Origin: Moraxellaceae bacterium UBA2477
GTDB taxonomy: Bacteria > Pseudomonadota > Gammaproteobacteria > Pseudomonadales > Moraxellaceae
Reading direction: 5' to 3'
Length of the DNA stretch: 12,119 nt
Assembly (NCBI GenBank): GCA_002342025.1
Contig: DDPD01000058.1
Coordinates: 1-12,119, forward strand
A program made the translations under genes and the position numbers. Below are positions 7,066 to 12,119 of the stretch, piece after piece (positions within the stretch are counted from its first letter, which is position 1; each line of letters opens with the position of its first letter). Under the pieces are notes generated by a model that worked only from the letters and a program-made list of their open reading frames with translations, did not search any database and was not told the origin of the DNA.

Positions 7066-7970
7066 TGCCTTGGCGCAGCTATCAGCACCCTGCTGTCCGT
7101 GACTTAGTGTGGTTGATTGCCAGCGCGCCACTCATTAGCCCTGAACACGCACAAGATCCGCACGCCTATTGGCCCAGCGCCGAGGACTACCTCGCGCTGT
7201 ATGCCCGCCATGAGCCCTGGTTACGGCAACTGGATGCCGCCCCCCAGCGTCTTGAAGCCGTATTGAGCCAGGCCCGTGACTTGCGTTTGGGACGCTATGC
7301 CGAAGATTTACTGCATTTCTGGTTATCCGACCCAGACAATCACGAGTTTGAACCGGTCGCCGAGCATGTTGCGCTTCGGGAAAATGGCATCACCCTGGGT
7401 GAGTTAGATTTTTTAGTGCGCGCGCGCGCCACTGGCCAACTTTGGCACATAGAACTGGCATTGAAATTCTACTTAGGAACGTACACGAGCAGCAGCCCTG
7501 AGTTACGCTGGTTCGGCCCAAACCGAAGCGACAGCTTGGCACGGAAGCTCTCACACCTTCGCAACAAGCAACTGCCTCTGCTGAGCACAGCGCCGGGTAA
7601 AGCCTGGCTGGACGCTAAAGGGCTGAGTCATGAAAAACCGCCTCGCCCTTGGGCTTGGCTAAAAGGACGCTTGTTTCAACCGCAGGCATTAGTCGCACAC
7701 CCTCACCAAGCGCAATGGTTTAGCGTCGAAGACTTTCAGTGCTACGCCGAAAACCATCCCTATCAGTGGTATCTGCTCGAAAAAAAGCATTGGTTAGCGC
7801 CACACTTGTCCACGCCATCGCAACACCCGACGTTAATGCCAGAGACGTTGCTAACTGGCTTCCTTGGCGATGAGGCTCAGGCACTCATTGGTTACCACGG
7901 CACCGATGAAGTCGTTCGAATTTTTGTGGTTGGGGCAGACTGGCCAGGCTGCATTTCTGCTACCGTTTAA
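7065..7970 (+). CDS. DUF1853 family protein, possible PD-(D/E)xK-like nuclease fold
   Basis: The 301-residue protein is of unknown function and fits the DUF1853 family. Typical stretches are RLGRYAEDLLHFWL (74-87), ITLGELDFLVRA (109-120), WHIELALKFYL (127-137), WFGPNRSDSLARKLSHL (149-165) and WLKGRLFQP near 200. The order of a strand ending in Asp115, a strand with Glu130 and a Lys at 134, with Glu80 in a preceding helix, resembles the core of PD-(D/E)xK nucleases, although the Lys is two places later than in the classic ExK. This is a fold inference and no activity is claimed. It has no signal peptide or membrane helix. Its start overlaps the TrpD2 stop, so the pair is made together as the last genes of the tus run. 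Confidence 0.8.
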   Translation: MPWRSYQHPAVRDLVWLIASAPLISPEHAQDPHAYWPSAEDYLALYARHEPWLRQLDAAPQRLEAVLSQARDLRLGRYAEDLLHFWLSDPDNHEFEPVAEHVALRENGITLGELDFLVRARATGQLWHIELALKFYLGTYTSSSPELRWFGPNRSDSLARKLSHLRNKQLPLLSTAPGKAWLDAKGLSHEKPPRPWAWLKGRLFQPQALVAHPHQAQWFSVEDFQCYAENHPYQWYLLEKKHWLAPHLSTPSQHPTLMPETLLTGFLGDEAQALIGYHGTDEVVRIFVVGADWPGCISATV

Positions 7971-7996
7971 CCGGTCATTACGCTCCGTATCACCCT

Positions 7997-8002
7997 TATA
8001 AT
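7997..8002 (+). promoter_or_regulatory. Candidate -10 box of the tolB-pal unit
   Basis: A perfect TATAAT lies 27 bp after the DUF1853 stop and 32 bp before the chosen tolB start. No matching -35 hexamer is found 16-18 bases upstream (the area reads GGTCATTA), so the promoter would be weak, activator-dependent or of another sigma class. If it is used, transcription would begin near 8009, which rules out the upstream in-frame ATG at 8001 as a start. It suggests that tolB-pal has its own transcript as well as any read-through from the tus run. Confidence 0.4.
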
Positions 8003-8033
8003 GCAGCCGTTTTTTATGATGACTTGGGTTCCC

Positions 8034-9320
8034 ATGCGCTTTTATTCTCTTTCGGTGTTGATGTTGCTGGTCACGCTTTCCGGCAGCGCGCAGGCCATGC
8101 TGAGCATTGAAATCAGCAAAGCCCTCGCGCGGCTAAAGCCATTGGCGGTGCTGCCATTTGCCGATGAGGACGGTGGCGAAAATATTGCCAGCATTGTTCG
8201 AAATGACCTGACGCGCGGCGGACTACTAAAAATCGTTGCCGAAAACGATCTGCCCATGGGTCTCACCCTAGCCGGCACTATTCACCCAGACTCTTGGCAG
8301 GCTCTACCTGGCGACCTACTTCTACGCGGCAATCAGCGTCGGGAAGCCGATGGCAAACTCAGCTTTAGCTACGAGCTCTTGCGTCGCGATAGCGCCGCGC
8401 CGCTACTGGCCGAGCGTTTCACCGTCAGCAGCTCCCGCTGGCGAGATGCGGGTCATTACATTAGCGATCGAGTCTTTGAAACGCTCACCGGGGAAAAAGG
8501 CATTTTTTCCACCCGCATTGCCTACATCAATGTCTATGAACGCGACGGCAAGCGCCGCTATCGGCTCGAGCTCAGCGATATTGATGGCGCACGCCGCACA
8601 CGTTTGCTGGACTCCAATGAGCCCATCATGTCCGCGACGTGGTCGCCTGACGGCAGGTCCATGGCCTATGTGTCTTTTGAGACCGGCCAATCGCAAATCT
8701 ATATCCAAAACTTGCAAACGCGAGAGCGTAAGCGCCTAACCAATTTTGAAGGCGTCAACGGCGCACCATCGTGGTCTCCCGATGGTAAAAACCTGCTGAT
8801 GTCGCTATCACGGGACGGCAATGCCGAAATTTATGTCATGGACATCGCCACACAGGCATTGACTCGGCTCACCAACAACCCCGCCATCGACACCGAGCCG
8901 CGCTGGTTACAGGACGGCCAGCAAATTATCTTCACGTCAGATCGCGGGGGGCGACCACAGCTCTATCGTCTGGATATCGCCAGCGGTGAAAGCAAGCGCC
9001 TGACATTTGAAGGACGCTTTAATGCCAAGGCCGCGCCTAGCCCCGATGGACGCTTTGTGGCGATGGTTCATGACTCTGGCGATGGCCGCTACCGACTCGC
9101 CGTGCGCGACCTCAATACCGGCACCACCGACATCCTCAGCGACAGTAGCTTGGACGACTCGCCCAGCTTTGCCCCCGACAGTCGCTTGCTGGTTTATGGC
9201 AGTCGCCAAGGGGGCGGTCGCGGCCTTCGCGTGCAGTCCATTGACGGTAAAACCCAGTGGCGAATCCCCACCCAGCAAGGTGAGATTAAAGGCCCTGTGT
9301 GGTCACCTTTTTTGCGCTAA
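8034..9320 (+). CDS. tolB: Tol-Pal system protein TolB (periplasmic beta-propeller)
   Basis: TolB is the periplasmic partner that binds Pal and TolA in the Tol-Pal machine for outer-membrane constriction and integrity. From the ATG at 8034 the product is 428 residues, near E. coli TolB (430), and begins with a clean signal peptide (MRFYSLSVLMLLVTLSGSAQA, cleavage after residue 21, here given as its full short length of 20 plus one). An N-terminal alpha/beta domain follows (LAVLPFADED near 37-46, DLTRGGLLKIV near 58-68). The linker LTGEKGIFSTRIAYI (151-165) leads into propeller blades: ATWSPDG (201-207), PSWSPDG (245-251), PRWLQDG (289-295), PSPDG (335-339), PSFAPDS (377-383) and PVWSPF (421-426). 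In-frame ATGs at 8001, 8016 and 8019 would spoil the signal peptide. pal starts 27 bp downstream; tolQRA and cpoB are not in the window. Confidence 0.94.
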   Translation: MRFYSLSVLMLLVTLSGSAQAMLSIEISKALARLKPLAVLPFADEDGGENIASIVRNDLTRGGLLKIVAENDLPMGLTLAGTIHPDSWQALPGDLLLRGNQRREADGKLSFSYELLRRDSAAPLLAERFTVSSSRWRDAGHYISDRVFETLTGEKGIFSTRIAYINVYERDGKRRYRLELSDIDGARRTRLLDSNEPIMSATWSPDGRSMAYVSFETGQSQIYIQNLQTRERKRLTNFEGVNGAPSWSPDGKNLLMSLSRDGNAEIYVMDIATQALTRLTNNPAIDTEPRWLQDGQQIIFTSDRGGRPQLYRLDIASGESKRLTFEGRFNAKAAPSPDGRFVAMVHDSGDGRYRLAVRDLNTGTTDILSDSSLDDSPSFAPDSRLLVYGSRQGGGRGLRVQSIDGKTQWRIPTQQGEIKGPVWSPFLR

Positions 9321-9347
9321 ATCGTATTTTTTAATCGGATCAATCAT

Positions 9348-9932
9348 ATGAAAAATGTCGTAGCACTGTTGGTTCTCAGCACCGCACTCATCAGTCTGAG
9401 TGGCTGCTCTACCCTTGATCGCTTGCTCAAAGGCAACCCATCTGTGGCTATCGAACCCGAGACGACTGGCCCTCTAGCACCCTCCGTTGTTAATAATGCG
9501 GAAGAAATTAATCGCCCGGCAGACCGCGCTTGTGCACCCGCAGCCCTAACGGCGCTGGCCGCTCGCCTGCCCGAGGCATCGCAACAAACGGCCGTTACAC
9601 AAAGCGTGTTTACGTTCGCTACCGACAAGCACGATCTGAATAGTGAAATCTCTGGCGTGCTGGCCGCGCATGCACTGCTGCTGCAACAGAATCAACGTGT
9701 GCAAATGAAAATCACCGGCCATACGGATGAGCGAGGTACCGCCGACTACAACCTCGCGCTTGGCGAGCGCCGCGCCAATGCGGTTGCCACCTTCCTCGCT
9801 GCCGCAGGCGTGACACCTACGCAGCTGCAAGTGGTGAGCTACGGAGAAGAAAAGCCGGCTGCTCTTGGCTCAGATGAAGCCGCATGGGCGCAAAACCGTC
9901 GCGTAGAACTTGCTTACTCTGGTTGTGAGTAA
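9348..9932 (+). CDS. pal: Peptidoglycan-associated lipoprotein Pal
   Basis: Pal anchors the outer membrane to peptidoglycan and is released by TolB. The 194-residue precursor has a lipoprotein signal with lipobox LSGC (Cys20); Ser21 at position +2 predicts sorting to the outer membrane. The C-terminal OmpA-type domain (about 85-191) carries FATDKHDLNSE, GHTDERGTADYNLALGERRA (124-143) and SYGEEKPAALGSDEAAWAQN (164-183), closely matching E. coli Pal, with the peptidoglycan-contact Asp and Arg in place. The linker between lipid anchor and domain is about 65 residues, longer than in E. coli Pal. Cysteines at 62 and 193 could form a disulfide. The ribosome-binding site is weak (CGGAT), so coupling to tolB over the 27-bp gap is plausible. 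Confidence 0.92.
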   Translation: MKNVVALLVLSTALISLSGCSTLDRLLKGNPSVAIEPETTGPLAPSVVNNAEEINRPADRACAPAALTALAARLPEASQQTAVTQSVFTFATDKHDLNSEISGVLAAHALLLQQNQRVQMKITGHTDERGTADYNLALGERRANAVATFLAAAGVTPTQLQVVSYGEEKPAALGSDEAAWAQNRRVELAYSGCE

Positions 9933-9935
9933 GCA
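9911..9935. terminator. Hairpin across the pal stop codon, at a convergent gene junction
   Basis: TGCTTACTC (9911-9919) and GAGTAAGCA (9927-9935) form a perfect 9-bp stem with a 7-nt loop. The pal TAA (9930-9932) lies in the right arm. The convergent arfB ends 10 bp further on. Neither strand has a T-run next to the stem, so it is not a standard intrinsic terminator; it may protect transcript ends or assist Rho-dependent termination from both sides. A 9-bp repeat of this kind could also arise by chance once in such a window. Confidence 0.3.
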
Positions 9936-9945
9936 GCGCTGTTAC

Positions 9946-10362
9946 TTAATGATCAAGCACTCGACTGCGTAAAACTTTCACCTGACCGCGCTGAACCTTG
10001 CTATCAACCCGTTGCCGACGCGCACTTCGCGTTGGCCGCGTGGGGGTTCGATGGGGCAGCACATGATTAGCTTCGGCTAATAACGCGTGAAGGCGCTGGA
10101 TCGCATCCTCGCGATTTTTTTCTAGGCTGCGAAAGCGCTGGGCTTTAATAACGATCACGCCTTCTCGGCTAATGCGCTGATCTGACCAGGCCAGAATCCG
10201 CTGCTTAATCTCATCCGCTAATGAAGACGCAGCTACGTCAAAGCGCAAGTGAATCGCGTTAGACACTTTATTGACGTTTTGCCCGCCCGCGCCCTGCGCT
10301 CGGATAGCCAGAAACTCCACTTCATCCAAGGCAAAAGCAACGGGCTGAACATTAAGCACCAT
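9946..10362 (-). CDS. arfB: Ribosome-rescue peptidyl-tRNA hydrolase ArfB (YaeJ)
   Basis: ArfB frees ribosomes stalled on truncated mRNA by hydrolysing peptidyl-tRNA, independently of tmRNA. The 138-residue protein has the release-factor GGQ motif in RAQGAGGQNVNKVSNAIHLR (21-40, Gly26-Gly27-Gln28), but no stop-codon recognition domain. The C-terminal tail (about 105-135) is rich in Arg and Lys, as needed to enter the empty mRNA channel. Length matches E. coli ArfB (140). The start at 10362 is preceded by GGAAAC with a good spacing. It begins 12 bp after the yjgR-like gene and is probably its transcript partner. Confidence 0.95.
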   Translation of the reverse strand: MVLNVQPVAFALDEVEFLAIRAQGAGGQNVNKVSNAIHLRFDVAASSLADEIKQRILAWSDQRISREGVIVIKAQRFRSLEKNREDAIQRLHALLAEANHVLPHRTPTRPTRSARRQRVDSKVQRGQVKVLRSRVLDH

Positions 10363-10374
10363 GCATAGTTTCCA

Positions 10375-11874
10375 TTAACGACGACTAAACGAGCCCAAAA
10401 GGCCCCGCAACAGCTCTCTGCCAATTTTACGGCCGACTTCGGAGCTGGCTGCGCGAGCCGCACTTTTGGCAGCACTCTCCCACAAGCTATCCGGCTCACT
10501 GGCCGGTCGTTTTGCTTCCGCTTTCGCAGCTAAGGCAGCCGCTTTTTCCGCCGCTTGGGCAGACGCAGCAGCCGTGGCGGATTGCATTTGCGCTTGCGCT
10601 CGTTGCTGCAACATCTCATAAGCGGAGTCACGATCAACCAAGGCATCATAGCGACCTTTGAACGGCGATCGACCCAGAGTGATTTGCCGCTCCTCGGCAC
10701 TGACCGTCCCCATACGAGAGCGCGGCGGACGAATTTTGGCGCGCTCAACGGGCGAAGGCACACCGCCCTCACCCAAGGTCGACACCAAGGCCTCACCCAC
10801 GCCCAGTTCGAGAATAGCCGTCGCCACATCAAGACCTGGTTTGGCACGGAATGTCTCAGCTGCAGCCTTAACGGCCTTCTGATCGCGCGGCGTAAATGCG
10901 CGCAGCGCATGCTGCACACGGTTCCCTAGCTGCCCCAAGATCGACTCCGGTACATCTAAAGGATTTTGGGTAATGAAATACACCCCCACGCCCTTGGAGC
11001 GAATCAAGCGTACCACTTGCTCAACCTTATCAATGAGCGCCTTCGGGGCATCGTTGAACAACAGATGCGCTTCATCAAAGAAAAACACCAAGCGAGGCAA
11101 ATCCGCATCACCCCGCTCAGGCAGGTTCTCAAAGAGCTCTGAGAGTAACCACAATAAAAATGTCGCGTACAAGCGTGGCTGTTGATAGAGCTTGTCCGCC
11201 GCTAAAATATTGATGACGCCGCGACCTTCCAAGGTGGTTTGCATGAAGTCTTCGAGCTTCAGGGCGGGCTCACCAAAAAAGGCCTCTGCGCCTTGCTGCT
11301 CCAACGTCAGTAACGAGCGCTGTATCACCCCCAAGCTGGCTTTGCTCAAGGCCCCGTAGTCACGACCAAAGGCCTCGGTATTATCGGCGGCAAAGCTTAG
11401 CAAGGCGCGCAGGTCTTTCAGGTCGAGTAAAAGTAGGCCGTTGTCGTCGGCATACTTAAAAAGCAGGTTTAAAACGCCTTCTTGAGTCTCATTGAGATCA
11501 AGCATGCGGGTCAGCAGGAGTGGACCTAAATCAGAGATGGAAGCGCGAACGGGGTGACCCTGCACCCCAAAAACATCCCAAAACACCACAGGATACGCCT
11601 GAGTTCTGAACTCACTCATTCCAGTCTTTGCCGCGCGCTCTGCCAATTTCGGATTCGCGCTGTCGCCTGCTTGAGACAGACCCGCCACATCACCTTTGAT
11701 ATCTGCCAAAAATACCGGGACACCGAGATCCGCGAAGCCCTCCGCCAGAATTTGAAGCGTAATCGTTTTACCGGTACCGGTTGCACCAGCCACCAGGCCA
11801 TGACGATTAGCGTAACGCCCTTCCAACAAGCAAGTGATGTCCCCTTTACCGACTAAGACTTGATTCGCACTCAT
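10375..11874 (-). CDS. yjgR: HerA-like P-loop ATPase YjgR (DUF853)
   Basis: A 499-residue predicted cytoplasmic ATPase of the HerA/FtsK superfamily, the same size as E. coli YjgR. Walker A is GATGTGKT (30-37), followed by a strand ending FLADIKGDVAGLS (55-67). Walker B is LVFFFDEAHLLF (262-273, Asp267 and Glu268), and the sensor strand is VYFITQNPLDVP (298-309). The C-terminal part (about 430-485) is an alanine-rich, charged, low-complexity helix, ending in a GRKIGRELLRGLLG segment typical of the family. HerA relatives pump or unwind DNA with a nuclease partner, but the role of YjgR is not established. The ATG at 11874 has AGGA seven bases upstream. A good promoter and an inverted repeat lie directly before it; arfB follows. 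Confidence 0.94.
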   Translation of the reverse strand: MSANQVLVGKGDITCLLEGRYANRHGLVAGATGTGKTITLQILAEGFADLGVPVFLADIKGDVAGLSQAGDSANPKLAERAAKTGMSEFRTQAYPVVFWDVFGVQGHPVRASISDLGPLLLTRMLDLNETQEGVLNLLFKYADDNGLLLLDLKDLRALLSFAADNTEAFGRDYGALSKASLGVIQRSLLTLEQQGAEAFFGEPALKLEDFMQTTLEGRGVINILAADKLYQQPRLYATFLLWLLSELFENLPERGDADLPRLVFFFDEAHLLFNDAPKALIDKVEQVVRLIRSKGVGVYFITQNPLDVPESILGQLGNRVQHALRAFTPRDQKAVKAAAETFRAKPGLDVATAILELGVGEALVSTLGEGGVPSPVERAKIRPPRSRMGTVSAEERQITLGRSPFKGRYDALVDRDSAYEMLQQRAQAQMQSATAAASAQAAEKAAALAAKAEAKRPASEPDSLWESAAKSAARAASSEVGRKIGRELLRGLLGSFSRR

Positions 11875-11882
11875 TGCAGCAT

Positions 11883-11909
11883 CCTACTGAAAAGTTAAAA
11901 CCCAGTAGG
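11883..11909 (-). repeat. Inverted repeat at the yjgR start region
   Basis: Read on the minus strand, CCTACTG (11909-11903) pairs with CAGTAGG (11889-11883) around a 13-nt spacer. The right arm contains most of the AGGA ribosome-binding site of the yjgR-like gene, and the left arm adjoins the candidate -10 box. It may be a repressor operator over the transcription start, or a leader hairpin if transcription begins further upstream. A 7-bp repeat is common by chance; only its position makes it worth noting. Confidence 0.35.
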
Positions 11910-11939
11910 CATATAACGGGGGAAGAAAGCGCTTGTCAA
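11910..11939 (-). promoter_or_regulatory. Candidate sigma-70 promoter of yjgR-arfB
   Basis: On the minus strand a perfect TTGACA (11939-11934) is followed after 18 bases by TATATG (11915-11910), which matches four of six -10 positions (or TTATAT at 17 bases). Transcription would begin near 11903, about 30 bases before the yjgR-like ATG at 11874. Confidence 0.6.
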
Positions 11940-11990
11940 AGCGAAACGTTTAGGAAAAATGTGACGGAAGGAGATGACAGAATCTGGACT

Positions 11991-12030
11991 AAAAAAAACG
12001 CCCTAATCTTTCGATTAAGGCGTTTTTTAG
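11991..12030 (-). terminator. Intrinsic terminator of the tRNA-Asp transcript
   Basis: A stem pairs 11993-12008 with 12013-12028 around a 4-nt loop. Read leftward, the RNA has a GC core (CGCC with GGCG) with one G-U pair, then a run of eight U, placed just after the minus-strand tRNA. On the plus strand the same stem has one C-A mismatch and a six-U run, so it may work weakly in both directions. Confidence 0.85.
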
Positions 12031-12035
12031 TCATA

Positions 12036-12112
12036 TGGCGCAGCGGACGGGACTCGAACCCGCGACCCCCGGCGTGACAGGCCGGTATTCTAACCGACTG
12101 AACTACCGCTGC
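12036..12112 (-). tRNA. tRNA-Asp (anticodon GTC)
   Basis: The 77-nt gene reads leftward and is nearly identical to E. coli tRNA-Asp in the D-loop, anticodon and T-arm. The acceptor stem pairs GCAGCGG with CCGCTGC, the discriminator base is G, and the CCA end is encoded (TGG at 12036-12038 on the plus strand). The anticodon loop is CTGTCAC with GTC at 12078-12076 (read leftward), on a CCGGC/GCCGG stem. The T-arm holds GGGTTCGAGTCCC. A terminator follows directly, so it ends its transcription unit; any upstream tRNAs would lie beyond the window. Confidence 0.98.
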
Positions 12113-12119
12113 GCGTCGG

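Noticed and set aside
8001..8033. ATG at 8001 as the tolB start
   Set aside because: It overlaps the candidate -10 box and adds 11 residues before a normal signal peptide; starting at 8034 gives the usual TolB length.
8403..8717. 104-codon open frame on the minus strand, and similar long frames opposite tolB and rmuC
   Set aside because: They are opposite firmly identified genes and look like products of codon bias; no recognisable domain or ribosome-binding site.
11972..12006. Short ATG frame behind AAGGAG (11968-11973) upstream of the tRNA terminator
   Set aside because: The ribosome-binding site touches the ATG with no spacing, and the ten-codon frame runs into the terminator stem.
11874..12077. 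Open frame on + ending in a GRDSNPRPPA-like tail
   Set aside because: The tail is the antisense translation of the tRNA-Asp gene, a well-known false protein ending. The frame also crosses the terminator.
12036..12112. tRNA-Asp as an integration site
   Set aside because: No integrase, repeated tRNA 3' end or foreign-looking genes are in the window; all neighbours are housekeeping genes.

Overview
The window looks like ordinary chromosomal DNA of a free-living gammaproteobacterium. The evidence is a complete TusBCD/TusE tRNA-thiolation relay, a TrpD2 (YbiB-type) protein followed by a DUF1853 protein, TolB and Pal, RmuC, ArfB and a YjgR-type ATPase. The tus-TrpD2-DUF1853 order recalls Pseudomonas-like and marine gammaproteobacteria, but genus cannot be decided from sequence alone. 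There is no sign of a prophage, transposon, plasmid or CRISPR array.

Layout. Positions 1-165 hold the end of an open frame, or a 33-residue membrane peptide. A leader with a striking inverted repeat follows, then tpx (thiol peroxidase, 321-821) and a patatin-like hydrolase (856-1938), both on +. These converge on a leftward pair, rmuC then a Bcr/CflA-type drug exporter (4465-1935), and the convergent stop codons overlap. From a 119-bp divergent spacer the rightward run tusD-tusC-tusB-tusE-ybiB-like-DUF1853 (4585-7970) starts; its genes overlap or nearly touch. A separate tolB-pal pair follows (8034-9932) behind a perfect -10 box. This meets a leftward pair, yjgR-like ATPase then arfB (11874-9946), which has a good promoter of its own. 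The right end holds a tRNA-Asp gene on the minus strand with a strong intrinsic terminator.

Function. Most of the window is housekeeping: peroxide defence, sulfur relay to tRNA wobble uridine, outer-membrane integrity, ribosome rescue and genome maintenance. Three things deserve attention. First, a 12-bp perfect inverted repeat (16-bp RNA stem with wobble pairs) buries the tpx ribosome-binding site. Second, two poorly understood nucleic-acid-related proteins (TrpD2 and DUF1853) are tightly packed with the tRNA sulfur relay, suggesting a shared RNA or stress role. Third, tolB-pal stands apart from tolQRA and cpoB, and its Pal has an unusually long linker with two extra cysteines. No clearly new multi-gene system is visible; the TrpD2-DUF1853 pair is the nearest candidate.
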